From: Bacteroidia bacterium
Lineage (GTDB): Bacteria; Bacteroidota; Bacteroidia; Flavobacteriales; Flavobacteriaceae
Assembly (NCBI GenBank): GCA_030427735.1
Contig: JAUIBP010000005.1
Span: forward strand, 280,645 to 344,644
Length of the DNA stretch: 64,000 bases
Reading direction: 5' to 3'
The translations under genes and the position numbers were made by a program. A model generated the notes under the pieces. The model saw nothing but the letters and a program-made list of their open reading frames with translations. It was not told the DNA's origin and ran no database searches. Shown here in pieces: positions 8,562 through 19,158 of the stretch. The first letter of the stretch is position 1. Every line of letters begins with the position of its first letter.

Positions 8562-11153
8562 ATGCATTTTAAAAATTTTATTATCGCGCTTTGTTTCTGC
8601 ATGGTAATGGCTGGAATGTCTTTTAATTTACATGCTCAGCAAACCACTACTGAAACTTCAGAAACCGATTCCCTTGCTGTTAAGCCTAAGGCCATTCCTT
8701 TAATTAATATTATACAAGAAGTAGAACAAACCAACAGTAGTTTAAAACTGATTCAGCGTAAAATAAAACGGCCAAGCAATATTGCTAAAATAGATTCTTT
8801 ACTTCCCCTTTACGCCAACTTTTTAAACGACGAGGGTATTCTTATAGATAACTTCACAAAAGCTAACCCTAATATTCAAAAGATAAATAATGTTTCGGTA
8901 AAGTGGAATGGTTATCTGAATTTCCTAAACCAATGGATGGATGACATTAACGATCTTGAAGAACGAAATTCATTACTTATTGAAGACATTAACTTTAAAG
9001 ACAAAGTTTGGAAATTAAGCTACGAAAATGCTGTAAACAACAACGCCCCAACAGAAGTTCTTGCATCGATAAAAGAAACTATGGAGCGTGTAGCGCAAAC
9101 CAAAAAAGAGATTCTGGATAATAATAACTACTACATTACTTTAGAGTCTAAAATAAACACGCAAACTAATTATGTAGAAGACGTTATTGATGATATTAAA
9201 TCCTTAAAAAATTCGGAGGTTTACGATTTACTTTATTTAAGACATCCCCCAATTTGGAAAACTAAATTCGACACCAAATTAGCAAGTAATTTTGATCAGG
9301 AAGAACATGCCATAGTTGGTAAAATTTCTAACATGTACAAATTGGCCCAGAACGAAAAAAGCGGTATTGTTCTGTTTGTTTTTTATCTTATAATAACCAT
9401 TTTATTGTTTAGATATTTTAAACGTGGGTTCGAGAAACATCCTTTTAACGACACTGGAGAAATCGTTTTGACTGCAAAAAACTTAATTATCAATCAAAAT
9501 GTATTGTGCATAACATTTATGTCTTTACTTTTTGCACAATTATATTTTACAACACTGCCTAAAATAGTTGGCGACGTCATCACGCTTTTAGCCATTATGG
9601 TAGCAGTGCCTATTATTATGCCGTTAATGTCTAAACGGTTTAAAAACATCTTATATTTTGTGGTTTTATTTTACATCCTTAATTCTGCTAAATCCTATTT
9701 TTGGTTCGCATCGTTGGGTTACCGCTTATATATTTTGTTAGAAGCTATAATTGTTATCGCGATACTGTACCACTATACCCATCCGTTTTTTAAAACCATT
9801 AAACAATTTAAAGACGGTTTCAACTGGTTACTTATTAGGCTTACTCCTGTTATTTATGTCTTAAGCATTATCTCCATTCTATCAAATATTTTTGGTTACA
9901 CCAATCTAACAGATATCACCCTTAAAATAAGTACCCAAAGTGGTATTATCACCATTTTGTTTTACAGTTTTACCTTAATTATAAACGGTATTGCCATAAG
10001 CATTATACACAGACATTTTACAGTAAAAGCCACTTATAGCCCTTTGGAGCGTGCCAGTATAGAAAATAAAACGCTTAAAGTTATTAGATGGTGCATGTAC
10101 TTTTTATGGGGTATTTTTTTCTTGGCCATGATAGATGTGTTAAGACCGGTGACCGAATTTTTAACCGATGTATTTACAGAACCCTACAAAATGGGAAGTT
10201 TGACCTTTACGTTGGGAGAAATCTTTTCGTTTATCATTACCTTACTTATTGCTTTTGTTTTAACCCGATTAATTAGCTTTTTAATAAACGACGATGATGG
10301 TGTTTTACGATTTTTGAAGCTTCCTAAAGGTATTCCCGCTGCCGTATCGTTGGTTATTAGGTATTTTATAATAGGGTTTGGGATTGTTTTGGCACTATCG
10401 TCTTTAGGTATCGATTTAAGTAAATTCAACCTCATGGCAGGCGCATTAGGTTTAGGTATTGGTTTTGGTTTACAAACAGTAGTATCTAACTTTATCTCTG
10501 GTATTATTTTAGTGTTCGAACGCCCTATTTTACCTGGCGACACGGTTGAAGTAAACAACCTTTTAGGCACCGTTAACCGCATTGGTGTTAGATCGTCTAG
10601 CATTAGCACTTTTGATGGCGCCGAAGTTGTAGTACCCAATAACAACCTCATCTCTAACGATCTTATAAACTGGACACTCTCTAACAATACCAAACGTGTA
10701 GAAATTCTTGTAGGTACCAGTTACGATTCGGATCCCAACCGGATTTTAGAAATTTTAACAGAAGTTGCCACCAATCATCAATACACACTGCAAGATCCTG
10801 CACCAAGAGCGCTGTTTAACGATTTTGGCGATAGTTCTCTAAATTTCAGATTACTGTTTTGGGTGCATTACGAATTCGGGCTTCAATCGAAAAGCGACGT
10901 ATCTATAGCCATTTATAACCGATTTAAAGCTGAAGGTATAGAAATTCCGTTCCCACAACGCGATTTAAATGTTAGAAACGTACCCGAAGATGTTTTTAGA
11001 ATACCAAATACACCTGTCCCGTTAAATACACCAGACCAAAATCCACTGGATAAAACCATGGAAAAGCCATTTGTGCAACCTTTAAAAACAGATGTTAATT
11101 CTGATGATACTTCGGAAAAACCGCCCCACGATGACAATGCAGGAAAAACTTAA
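8562..11153 (+). CDS. large MscS-family mechanosensitive ion channel
   Basis: An 863-residue channel, much longer than E. coli MscS (286), thus of the MscK/YbdG-like large type. There is a signal peptide ending at HAQ, then a periplasmic helical domain of about 230 residues, many transmembrane helices from about residue 265, and the MscS core: pore helix LGLGIGFGLQTVVSNFISG, then ERPILPGDTVEV and VVPNNNLISNDLINW of the beta domain. The last 60 residues are a hydrophilic Pro/Asp/Thr-rich tail. Such channels open under membrane tension to relieve osmotic downshock. It has its own leader (77 bp gap) and faces the convergent mpl gene. Confidence 0.93.
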   Translation: MHFKNFIIALCFCMVMAGMSFNLHAQQTTTETSETDSLAVKPKAIPLINIIQEVEQTNSSLKLIQRKIKRPSNIAKIDSLLPLYANFLNDEGILIDNFTKANPNIQKINNVSVKWNGYLNFLNQWMDDINDLEERNSLLIEDINFKDKVWKLSYENAVNNNAPTEVLASIKETMERVAQTKKEILDNNNYYITLESKINTQTNYVEDVIDDIKSLKNSEVYDLLYLRHPPIWKTKFDTKLASNFDQEEHAIVGKISNMYKLAQNEKSGIVLFVFYLIITILLFRYFKRGFEKHPFNDTGEIVLTAKNLIINQNVLCITFMSLLFAQLYFTTLPKIVGDVITLLAIMVAVPIIMPLMSKRFKNILYFVVLFYILNSAKSYFWFASLGYRLYILLEAIIVIAILYHYTHPFFKTIKQFKDGFNWLLIRLTPVIYVLSIISILSNIFGYTNLTDITLKISTQSGIITILFYSFTLIINGIAISIIHRHFTVKATYSPLERASIENKTLKVIRWCMYFLWGIFFLAMIDVLRPVTEFLTDVFTEPYKMGSLTFTLGEIFSFIITLLIAFVLTRLISFLINDDDGVLRFLKLPKGIPAAVSLVIRYFIIGFGIVLALSSLGIDLSKFNLMAGALGLGIGFGLQTVVSNFISGIILVFERPILPGDTVEVNNLLGTVNRIGVRSSSISTFDGAEVVVPNNNLISNDLINWTLSNNTKRVEILVGTSYDSDPNRILEILTEVATNHQYTLQDPAPRALFNDFGDSSLNFRLLFWVHYEFGLQSKSDVSIAIYNRFKAEGIEIPFPQRDLNVRNVPEDVFRIPNTPVPLNTPDQNPLDKTMEKPFVQPLKTDVNSDDTSEKPPHDDNAGKT

Positions 11154-11180
11154 AGCGTATTGAATTTTGCCGATAAAGTA

Positions 11181-12536
11181 TTAGTGTATAAAGGCTTTTA
11201 CTTCCTCAAAATCCAAACCGCCGTAATTTCCAGAACTCATTAACAGCAACGCAGAACTTTCGAAATTTTGAGTTCTTAAAAACGCTTTAAAATCTGCTGG
11301 GTCTGTATAAATAATTAAATCGTCGCGCTCGAAAGCCAATGCAATCTGGTCTTTGGTTACAGGCTCTAGTTTTTTAATGTCTACTGCATGTGGCGAATAA
11401 AACACGACCGCAACATCGGCTGCATTTAGAGCTCCCTTATATTCTTTTAAAAACTCGGCATTTAAGCTACTGTAAGTATGTAGCTCTAAACAAGCTACCA
11501 AAGTACGTGATTCGTATTGCGCTTTTACAGCTTGTGTAGTGGCAGCGACTTTGCTTGGAGAGTGTGCAAAATCTTTGTAAGCTACACTTGTTGCGCTTTC
11601 CGCTATTTTTTCTAAACGCTTACTTGCGCCCTTAAACGAAGCTATAGCTTCATAAAAATCGTCTTCATCAACACCCATATGCTGACAAATCCACTTGGCT
11701 CCTGCTAAATTATTTAAATTATGTGCCCCAAAAACTTCTATTGGCAATAGTCCTTCTGGAGTTTCTAATAGGGTTTCTCCATCTTCAACAGTATATTCAG
11801 GAGTATAATAAGGCAATTTTCTAATCGGATTTTCTGACGCTTCAACAACACGTTTTACAGCTTCATCTTCGGCATTATAAGTAATGCTTCCGCCCTTTAC
11901 AATACTATCTACAAATATTTTAAACTGTACTTCATAATTATCGTAAGTCGGAAAAACATTTATATGATCCCAAGCAATACCACTCAACAAAGCAATATTA
12001 GGTTTATATAAATGAAATTTAGGACGTCTGTCTATTGGCGAACTTAAATACTCGTCGCCTTCCAACACCATAAAATCGTTATCTTCGGTTAGTTTTACCA
12101 TAACATCAAACCCGTCTAACTGCGCACCCACCATATAATCGACATCGCGATCGTGATAGTGCATTACATGTAAAATCATAGACGTAATCGTGGTCTTGCC
12201 ATGACTCCCGCCAATAACTACACGTGTTTTATGTTTAGATTGTTCGTACAAAAATTCTGGATACGAATAAATTTTAAGCCCTAATTCCTGAGCCTTCAAC
12301 AATTCTGGGTTATCGGCTTTGGCATGCATACCTAAAACCACCGCATCTAATGCATCAGTGATTTTTTCTGGAAACCATCCAAAAGATTCTGGTAACAAAC
12401 CTTTATTTTTTAAGCGAGATTTTGAAGGTTCAAAAATTTCGTCGTCGCTTCCTGTTACGCGATACCCTTTATCTTGTAGTGCTAATGCTAAATTATGCAT
12501 GGCGCTTCCACCAATGGCAATAAAATGTACGTTCAT
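11181..12536 (-). CDS. mpl: UDP-N-acetylmuramate--tripeptide ligase (Mpl), murein recycling
   Basis: A 451-residue Mur ligase. The N-terminal Rossmann block HFIAIGGSAMHNLALAL, ATP-binding loop GGSHGKTTITSMI and the central YLSSPIDRRPKF region match Mpl, which joins L-Ala-gamma-D-Glu-meso-DAP tripeptide to UDP-MurNAc so that cell-wall fragments are reused. MurC is its closest relative; the Mpl-like GGSAM (not GIGGIGMS) start and length favour Mpl. It acts in the cytoplasm. The gene starts 45 bp after the upstream TPR gene ends, so the two may be co-transcribed. Confidence 0.85.
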   Translation of the reverse strand: MNVHFIAIGGSAMHNLALALQDKGYRVTGSDDEIFEPSKSRLKNKGLLPESFGWFPEKITDALDAVVLGMHAKADNPELLKAQELGLKIYSYPEFLYEQSKHKTRVVIGGSHGKTTITSMILHVMHYHDRDVDYMVGAQLDGFDVMVKLTEDNDFMVLEGDEYLSSPIDRRPKFHLYKPNIALLSGIAWDHINVFPTYDNYEVQFKIFVDSIVKGGSITYNAEDEAVKRVVEASENPIRKLPYYTPEYTVEDGETLLETPEGLLPIEVFGAHNLNNLAGAKWICQHMGVDEDDFYEAIASFKGASKRLEKIAESATSVAYKDFAHSPSKVAATTQAVKAQYESRTLVACLELHTYSSLNAEFLKEYKGALNAADVAVVFYSPHAVDIKKLEPVTKDQIALAFERDDLIIYTDPADFKAFLRTQNFESSALLLMSSGNYGGLDFEEVKAFIH

Positions 12537-12581
12537 AAACTTATTTTGAAGATTGTAAATATACAGGTTTACGCGGTGTTT

Positions 12582-13328
12582 TTAATGCATTTCGCTTTCA
12601 ATCTGCGCTATTTTATCCAGAAAACTCGTATCATCCAAAGTTTGAAATGCCGACTGAAGCACTGCTTTAGCAGCTGCATTTTCTCCATTTTTTAAATAAA
12701 AATCGGCCAAAGTATTGAAACAGGTTTTAGATTGCCCAAGGTTTAAAGCCGTTTTGTAATGCTGTTCCGCCAGATTGATGTTGACTTCTTTTTCGTATAT
12801 AAAACCTTTAGCCAAATGGCCATCTACGCGAGAAATAGCTTCTAGCTCATCGGCATAATGTAGTGCTTTATCTGTGCTTCCGCCAAAAATACCAGGTAAT
12901 TCCATATAAAGCTTAACCAACGCCCAACGCGTATCGATATGCTGAGCATCTAAACTGGCTGCTTTTAAAAAGGCATCTTTAGCATCAAACACCAAGGGTA
13001 AGGCCTGCCATTTACTCCCTGACAAGGCTTTCATAGCTTTAGCACCGCCATACTTATAATGATATTGAGCTACATGGGGTTTTTCTTCGACCAAAACGGA
13101 ATACTGAGCTATCGCCTCGCCCCACAATTGCTGATGCGCATAAGCATCGCCCAACAACTCTATGGCTTCATAATTATTAAAAGATGTGTTAGCCGATAAG
13201 GTTTCAACAACATTGGCATATTGCTCGGTTTCGAAATAATGCTGTGCCACGTTTAAATACGATTGCGAAAATCCTATTTGAACAACACCACATATAGTTA
13301 AAACAAAAACACTTGCAATACGTTTCAT
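12582..13328 (-). CDS. secreted tetratricopeptide repeat protein
   Basis: A 248-residue protein with signal peptide (cleavage after GFSQ). TPR-like helical pairs can be seen: YLNVAQHYFETEQYANVVE, AIELLGDAYAHQQLWGEAIAQY, AQYHYKYGGAKAM, LAEQHYKTALNLGQ and CFNTLADFYLKNGENAAAKAVL. It is probably periplasmic and acts as a scaffold; the partner is unknown. It lies 30 bp behind the outer-membrane receptor gene, suggesting the same transcript and perhaps a shared role at the cell envelope. Confidence 0.8.
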   Translation of the reverse strand: MKRIASVFVLTICGVVQIGFSQSYLNVAQHYFETEQYANVVETLSANTSFNNYEAIELLGDAYAHQQLWGEAIAQYSVLVEEKPHVAQYHYKYGGAKAMKALSGSKWQALPLVFDAKDAFLKAASLDAQHIDTRWALVKLYMELPGIFGGSTDKALHYADELEAISRVDGHLAKGFIYEKEVNINLAEQHYKTALNLGQSKTCFNTLADFYLKNGENAAAKAVLQSAFQTLDDTSFLDKIAQIESEMH

Positions 13329-13358
13329 ATTACAAAAATACAGTTTCTCCCTTAACGT

Positions 13359-16073
13359 CTAACCATTTGACCCCAGACTATTGAATTTCCAACTAAAACC
13401 AATTAAAAAATATTGCTGAAGCAAATTACTCTCGCTATCTTGAATATAATCTTGATTAACCACACGACGGGCATTGGTGTTTTGATTTAAGATATCGTAA
13501 GCTTTGAGGGTAACATAAGCACTATCGTTTAGCAAGGCATACGATAAAGTACTGTTCCAGAACCATGCGCTTTTTTGAAATCCGTCGGAAATATTAGAGT
13601 TATAACTATAATTTATATTATTTCTCCACTCGAACCCTTTAAGCATATAAGTGGCTGTATTTAATCGTAATCGATGGATGGTAAACTGGGTATCTTCAAA
13701 CGTATCTATACTATATGTTCCCTTAGAAAATTGCGCCGAATAAGAAGTTTCTATCTCGAAAACATCGGGCATTTCGTAAACTACGCCACACGAAGGCTCG
13801 AGAGCGCGCACCGTGCTCGTGTATTGTACATCGTTATTAAAATTAACATTATGTTGCAAGGCAGGACGCGCCCCTACCACTAATCTTAATGAAGTAATAG
13901 AATCTAAATTAATTTTTTTTGACGCATTAAGCCTGACGTCTAAATTATAATTCCCATCGACATTTACATAGGTAGATCGTTTTACCAAATTCTCATCTAT
14001 TACAGATTTTCTAACTACATTATTATCCAATAAAGTTAAATTCGCATAACCGAAAAAGCCAAAGCCTTTATTGTAATTTGTAGTATTAAAACGAGCATGC
14101 ACTCTATGATTTTGTGTCATCTCTAATGCTGGATTTCCTTGAATAATGTGTAGCGGATTGCTAATATCTACATACGGTTGTAACTGAGAAATACTAGGCG
14201 CCTCGTTTCGTAAACGGTATTGCACACGAACAGACATTTTAGACTTTACACGATACCCAAAGGTAGAACTGAGTTTTATTTGCGAAAAGTCCTGATTAAA
14301 ATTCAATTCTGGACGGAGGGCATCTTTAGACGACAGTTGAATAAAATCGTATCCCAACTCGGTTCTAAAATACCATTTATCGCCATTATATCTCAGTCCT
14401 AATTCTGGTGTTGCGGTAACATTTTCATTTTCGAAATCTGTACTCTGGTCGAAATTAAAATCTGTATAATCTTGATTGGATTCGTTATAATCGAAGGTTG
14501 ATAATTTACTTGTTGTTGTTCTGGAATTGTAATCGTATTCGGCATCTAACATCAGTTTCTCTGCAATAAGCGGCACACGAAATCTAACTTCGGATCCTAA
14601 TTGATGCTGAGATTGTTTACCATCTTCGAACTGGTTTCTAATCTCGTCGCTTGGTGTATCGCCATAATAGTTAGTTTCTGATTCCAAAAATTTATCGGAA
14701 TCGCTCGCGCTAAAATGAGCGTTCATTCTAAATCTTACAAATCCACCTTGTTTACCTATACGCTTTGTGGTTGCCAAATCTCCCGAAAATTGCTGCGCTG
14801 TATTATCCTCGCTAATACGACTAACAGATTGGTTGCTTAACTCCCGATCTTCATTAAAAGACTGTTCTTCGCTAAACCATTCTTCGGTACTTGAATTGGC
14901 TTCAAACCTTGGCCTAATGGTTAACAAAACAGTAGAATCTAATTCGGTTTCGTAGTTCAAATTTACTTTATGGCTTTGGTTGGTCACGAAGTTAGTTGAC
15001 TGCTCGGAGGTATAGTATTTAGAATCTGGCAGAAAAATTTCTTTATCTATTTTCTGTCTTTCATCGGAATCGCTTCGAGCATAAAAATAATCGCCATTAA
15101 ACTCGTTGTCTTTTGATGGCGAATCGGTGTAATTGGCACCAATATTTTTTGAAGTTACAATACCATTACCTCTGCCCGAACTGTATTCTCTACTTCCGCC
15201 TCTACCAAAAGTGTCGTTAAGTTCCGAATTGCTAAAACCCGGTGCATTAATATTATTACCTCCTGCCAAAACACTTAACCGTTTATCGCCCTTAAACTGA
15301 TTGTATATTCCAGACATTTCGTAACGTTCATCGGTACCACCCGCAGCAGAAAGTCTGCCAAATCGGCCTTTATTCTTATCTTCGTCTATTGTTAAATTTA
15401 TAGTTTTGTTTTCTTGTTCTCCAGCCTCACCAACAAAGGCTTGATCTTTGGTTTTGGTATCGACGATCTGTATTTTTTTTATAATGTCTTTAGTTAAATT
15501 TCGAGTAGCTATAGTAGGATCGTCTCCAAAAAACGATTTACCATTAACCAAAACGTTATCTACAGCCACACCATTTACCGTTATAACGCCATCTTGATCT
15601 ATTTCTACGCCCGGCAGTACTTTTAATACGTCTTCTACATTAGCATCTTTTTTAGTTTTAAAAGAATTCACATTATACTCCAATGTATCTCGTTTAAATG
15701 TAATAGGTGCAGTAGATTTTATAACAACCTCATCTAATGCATTATCTTGGGCTTCTAAAAATAATGTGGGAAGTTTTATGTCTTTAGATGAAACTTCAAT
15801 GACTTTAGCATAGGTTTTATATCCCAAATACGACATAAAAATGTTTAATCTATCTTCGGATGTTTTTCCTTCTATATGAAATACGCCTTTAGCATCGGTT
15901 ATCCCATAAGCCACCAAAGTACTATCCTGAATTCGCTGTAAATACACTGTTGCGGCTTCTAAGGGTTCGTTAACATCGCGAGCCAACAGCTGCCCTGAAA
16001 TTTCGAACGTTTTAGATTGTGAATACGCTGTACCAAAGGCAATTGTTAATAACAGCATTATAAAATATTTCAT
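13359..16073 (-). CDS. TonB-dependent-receptor-like outer membrane beta-barrel protein
   Basis: A 904-residue outer-membrane protein. Order of domains: signal peptide ending at YSQ, a carboxypeptidase-regulatory-like beta sandwich (about 22-110: ISGQLLARDVNEPLEAATVYL), a plug-like domain (about 115-215, VEDVLKVLPGVEIDQDGVITVNG and DNVLVNGKSFFGDDP), and a large beta barrel of the OMP_b-brl_3 type ending LIGFSWKFNSLGSNG. This is the family often annotated as outer membrane beta-barrel protein in Bacteroidota; it differs from SusC proteins and has no SusD partner. The ligand is unknown. A small inverted repeat TTTATTGT-ACAATAAA (16109-16128) lies in its leader. Confidence 0.85.
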   Translation of the reverse strand: MKYFIMLLLTIAFGTAYSQSKTFEISGQLLARDVNEPLEAATVYLQRIQDSTLVAYGITDAKGVFHIEGKTSEDRLNIFMSYLGYKTYAKVIEVSSKDIKLPTLFLEAQDNALDEVVIKSTAPITFKRDTLEYNVNSFKTKKDANVEDVLKVLPGVEIDQDGVITVNGVAVDNVLVNGKSFFGDDPTIATRNLTKDIIKKIQIVDTKTKDQAFVGEAGEQENKTINLTIDEDKNKGRFGRLSAAGGTDERYEMSGIYNQFKGDKRLSVLAGGNNINAPGFSNSELNDTFGRGGSREYSSGRGNGIVTSKNIGANYTDSPSKDNEFNGDYFYARSDSDERQKIDKEIFLPDSKYYTSEQSTNFVTNQSHKVNLNYETELDSTVLLTIRPRFEANSSTEEWFSEEQSFNEDRELSNQSVSRISEDNTAQQFSGDLATTKRIGKQGGFVRFRMNAHFSASDSDKFLESETNYYGDTPSDEIRNQFEDGKQSQHQLGSEVRFRVPLIAEKLMLDAEYDYNSRTTTSKLSTFDYNESNQDYTDFNFDQSTDFENENVTATPELGLRYNGDKWYFRTELGYDFIQLSSKDALRPELNFNQDFSQIKLSSTFGYRVKSKMSVRVQYRLRNEAPSISQLQPYVDISNPLHIIQGNPALEMTQNHRVHARFNTTNYNKGFGFFGYANLTLLDNNVVRKSVIDENLVKRSTYVNVDGNYNLDVRLNASKKINLDSITSLRLVVGARPALQHNVNFNNDVQYTSTVRALEPSCGVVYEMPDVFEIETSYSAQFSKGTYSIDTFEDTQFTIHRLRLNTATYMLKGFEWRNNINYSYNSNISDGFQKSAWFWNSTLSYALLNDSAYVTLKAYDILNQNTNARRVVNQDYIQDSESNLLQQYFLIGFSWKFNSLGSNG

Positions 16074-16177
16074 AAAAAACGAAAACTAAAAATTAATAGC
16101 ATTGCACCTTTATTGTAACAACAATAAAAGCATTTAAAACTTTGACTGTAAATTTGACAAAAAGTTTAATAGCTTAT

Positions 16178-16214
16178 AAAAAAACAACCCTGCCTTTTAT
16201 AAAAAGACAGGGTT
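16178..16214 (-). terminator. probable rho-independent terminator downstream of der
   Basis: Inverted repeat AACCCTGCCTTTT / AAAAGACAGGGTT with one mismatch (16187-16213) and an A-run on its low-coordinate side, which is a U-run in minus-strand RNA. It starts 30 bp after the der stop codon. Confidence 0.8.
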
Positions 16215-16243
16215 TATTGTTAAAAATATTGATATTTACTATT

Positions 16244-17551
16244 TTATTTTTTACGCATATACACACTAATTGGCACACCTTTAAAATCGAAATGCTCTCG
16301 GAGTTTATTTTCTAGAAAACGTTTATAAGGCTCTTTTACATACTGCGGCAAATTACAAAAAAATGCAAACTGTGGCTGTGGCGTAGGCAATTGTGTAATG
16401 AATTTAATTTTCACATATTTTGCTTTATAGGCTGGCGGCGGATAATTTTCGATTATCGGCAATAAGACCTCGTTAAGCACACTGGTTTTTATTTTTTTAG
16501 CTCTGTTTTGGTACACTTCTACAGCAGTTTCTATAGCTTTAAAAATACGCTGCTTGTTTAGTACCGAAATAAACACAATAGGCACATCTGTAAAAGGTTC
16601 TATTTCCTTACGGATGCGTTTTTCGTATTCTTTAGCCGAGTTGGTTTCTTTCTCTACAAGATCCCATTTATTTACCAAAATAACGATTCCTTTACGGTTA
16701 CGCTCTGCCAACCAAAAAATATTCTGTACTTGACCATCAAAACCACGTGTAGCATCTAAAATCAAAATACACACATCGCTATGTTCTATAGCACGTACAC
16801 TACGCATTACCGAATAGAACTCTAAATCTTCTTTAACTTTAGATTTACGACGGATTCCCGCGGTATCTACCAAATTAAATTCAAATCCAAATCGGTTGTA
16901 TTTCGTATCTATAGCATCGCGAGTTGTTCCTGCAATATCCGTTACAATGTAACGATCTTCGCCAATTAAGGCATTAATAAACGACGATTTTCCTGCATTT
17001 GGCCGTCCTACTACTGCAAAACGTGGTAATTCTTCGGCTTCCTCCTCTTCTTCTTGTTCTGGTAATGCCTCTACAATTGCATCTAACAAATCGCCTGTTC
17101 CACTACCGTTTATACTTGCAATGGTATAATATTCGCCCAAACCTAAGGCATAGAACTCAACAGCATCTTCAGCACGTTTCGCGTTATCTACTTTATTAAC
17201 AACCAAAAACACTGGTTTTGTAACCTTGCGTAATAACCGTGCAACATCTTCGTCCATACCCGTTACGCCTGTTTCGACATCTACCATAAAAATAATGGCA
17301 TCGGCTTCATCTATAGCCAATTCTACTTGCTTATCGATTTCGGCTTCAAAAACATCGTCGCTTCCTTTTACATAACCACCGGTATCGATTAACGTAAACT
17401 CCCTTCCGTTCCAATCACTTTTACCGTAATGTCTATCTCTTGTAACTCCGCTAACGGCATCTACAATAGCTTCGCGACGTTGAATTAAACGATTAAAAAA
17501 TGTTGATTTTCCAACATTTGGTCTTCCTACTATAGCTACTATACTACTCAT
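16244..17551 (-). CDS. der: ribosome biogenesis GTPase Der (EngA)
   Basis: Two tandem GTPase domains followed by a KH-like domain, 435 residues, the hallmark of Der. The first domain has [11 protein letters not shown] (G1), DTGG (G3) and NKVD (G4); the second has [15 protein letters not shown] and NKWD. The linker [12 protein letters not shown] is acidic. Der is essential for 50S subunit assembly in most bacteria. A second ribosome-assembly GTPase, era, lies only 0.6 kb away, separated by a small membrane protein gene on the other strand. Confidence 0.97.
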   Translation of the reverse strand: MSSIVAIVGRPNVGKSTFFNRLIQRREAIVDAVSGVTRDRHYGKSDWNGREFTLIDTGGYVKGSDDVFEAEIDKQVELAIDEADAIIFMVDVETGVTGMDEDVARLLRKVTKPVFLVVNKVDNAKRAEDAVEFYALGLGEYYTIASINGSGTGDLLDAIVEALPEQEEEEEAEELPRFAVVGRPNAGKSSFINALIGEDRYIVTDIAGTTRDAIDTKYNRFGFEFNLVDTAGIRRKSKVKEDLEFYSVMRSVRAIEHSDVCILILDATRGFDGQVQNIFWLAERNRKGIVILVNKWDLVEKETNSAKEYEKRIRKEIEPFTDVPIVFISVLNKQRIFKAIETAVEVYQNRAKKIKTSVLNEVLLPIIENYPPPAYKAKYVKIKFITQLPTPQPQFAFFCNLPQYVKEPYKRFLENKLREHFDFKGVPISVYMRKK

Positions 17552-17636
17552 ATCCTTATAATTGTCTGCAAAGGTAGTGTTTACAAGTTTAAGAAAAAAC
17601 TGTATTTTAACGCTTTCTATAAAGATTTAAAAAAAC

Positions 17637-18131
17637 ATGATTTTAGATAACGACATTGTGCTTAGACCACGATTTAACATGGTTTTAAATACGACTAACA
17701 GCGCTGCTTTACAACGCTTTGAAACCATGAAAACCCAACAGTCTGATTTTGTTATTTCTCGTGTAGACGATCATGTTTTTATACGTATTCCCAAGCACAA
17801 ACAACACTTTTGGTCGCCACAATTGCATTTAGAAATTAACGCTATAGACGAAAAAAGTTGTAAACTTTATGGCTTGTTTGGCCCTAACCCAACCGTTTGG
17901 ACCTTATTTATATTTTTACACTTTATGGTGATTTTAATTTTTATTGGATTTGCCATTTGGGGCTATTCCAATTGGGTATTAAACAACTGTTATTCGCTAC
18001 AATTAACTGTTTGTATTGGCATGATTATACTTTGGTTTGTACTGTACTTTATTGGTCGCACAGGCCGATTTAAAGGAAAAAAAGACATGCTGTTGTTACA
18101 TCAATTTATGAAAAACACACTAGACCTTTAA
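17637..18131 (+). CDS. small membrane protein of unknown function
   Basis: A 164-residue protein with a soluble N-terminal part (about 1-80) and two hydrophobic helices (about 83-107 and 117-139) joined by a short loop, then a basic C-terminus (GRTGRFKGKKDM). No named domain is recognised. Homologues between der and era are sometimes labelled GTP-binding protein in Flavobacteriia, but this sequence has no P-loop, so that label looks like a carry-over from its neighbours. It is the only plus-strand gene between der and era and ends 2 bp from the era stop. Confidence 0.7.
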   Translation: MILDNDIVLRPRFNMVLNTTNSAALQRFETMKTQQSDFVISRVDDHVFIRIPKHKQHFWSPQLHLEINAIDEKSCKLYGLFGPNPTVWTLFIFLHFMVILIFIGFAIWGYSNWVLNNCYSLQLTVCIGMIILWFVLYFIGRTGRFKGKKDMLLLHQFMKNTLDL

Positions 18132-18133
18132 AC

Positions 18134-19018
18134 TTATTTTTGATTATACCCAAAGCGACGTAACTGGTTGGTGTTTGTACGCCAATTCTTATTTACTTTC
18201 ACATATAACTCTATGTGAATTTGTTTTCCAAAAAAAGTTTCCAAATCCTTTCTAGCTTCAACACCTACACGTTTTAAAGCTGCGCCTTTATGGCCTATTA
18301 TAATGCCTTTTTGAGTATCGCGCTCTACCATAATTACAGAGCGTACACGTATAATATCGTCTTCTTCTAAAAACTCTTCGGTATCAACTTCTACAGCATA
18401 TGGAATCTCCTTTTTGTAATGCAATAGAATTTTTTCGCGTATGGTTTCGTTTATAAAAAAACGCTCAGGTTTATCGGTTAATTGGTCTTTTGGATAAAAT
18501 GGTGGCGACACTGGTAACAAATCTATAATTCTGGTAAATACTTCGGAAACATTAAACCCTTCTAATGCCGAGATAGGATATATTTCTGCATTTGGCACTT
18601 TAGCTTGCCAAAGCTGCACTTGGGTTTCTAATTGTTCCTGATCGGACTTATCGATTTTATTAAGTAATAATAAAACAGGGATTTTAGCATTTGTAATTTT
18701 ATTAAAAAAGGCTTCGTCTTTTAGTTCGGTTTCTCCTATTTCTACCATATACACTAAAATATCTGCATCTTCGAAAGCCGATTTTACAAAATCCATCATC
18801 GATGTTTGTAATTCGTAAGCGGGTTTAATAATACCTGGCGTATCCGATAAAATCACTTGAAAATCATCGCCATTTACAATCCCCAAAATACGATGTCGGG
18901 TTGTTTGTGCCTTAGATGTGATTATGGATAATTTTTCGCCTACAAAGGCATTCATTAAGGTAGATTTTCCCACATTTGGGTTACCTATAATATTTACAAA
19001 ACCTGCTTTATGACTCAT
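18134..19018 (-). CDS. era: GTPase Era, 16S rRNA processing/30S assembly
   Basis: A 294-residue protein of normal Era length. GTPase motifs are GNPNVGKSTLM (G1), DTPG (G3) and NKID (G4); the C-terminal KH domain carries GHKGAALKRVGVEAR, which contacts the 3' end of 16S rRNA. Era acts in 30S maturation and couples it to growth. The start ATG at 19018 follows an AT-rich leader. Identification is secure. Confidence 0.97.
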   Translation of the reverse strand: MSHKAGFVNIIGNPNVGKSTLMNAFVGEKLSIITSKAQTTRHRILGIVNGDDFQVILSDTPGIIKPAYELQTSMMDFVKSAFEDADILVYMVEIGETELKDEAFFNKITNAKIPVLLLLNKIDKSDQEQLETQVQLWQAKVPNAEIYPISALEGFNVSEVFTRIIDLLPVSPPFYPKDQLTDKPERFFINETIREKILLHYKKEIPYAVEVDTEEFLEEDDIIRVRSVIMVERDTQKGIIIGHKGAALKRVGVEARKDLETFFGKQIHIELYVKVNKNWRTNTNQLRRFGYNQK

Positions 19019-19101
19019 AGTACTTCGTATTAAACCGTTGCAAAGTTACACTATTAAATTCGCTTTTACACAAAGCCTACAACCACTAAAGTGCATAAAA
19101 T

Positions 19102-19136
19102 AAAAAAAGCGACCAAGAAGGTATCTTAATCGCTTT
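19102..19136 (-). terminator. terminator of the small NP-repeat lipoprotein gene
   Basis: Perfect arms AAAGCGA (19106-19112) and TCGCTTT (19130-19136) with an inner AAGA/TCTT pair; the A-run at 19102-19108 becomes the U-run of the minus-strand transcript. It lies 23 bp past the stop of the lipoprotein gene and insulates era. Confidence 0.75.
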
Positions 19137-19158
19137 AAATTTTAAATTGATAGCGGAA

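Noticed and set aside
10184..10693. 169-residue open frame on the minus strand inside the MscS gene
   Set aside because: It lies fully antisense to a strongly conserved channel core, has no signal or domain, and codon phase effects explain its length.
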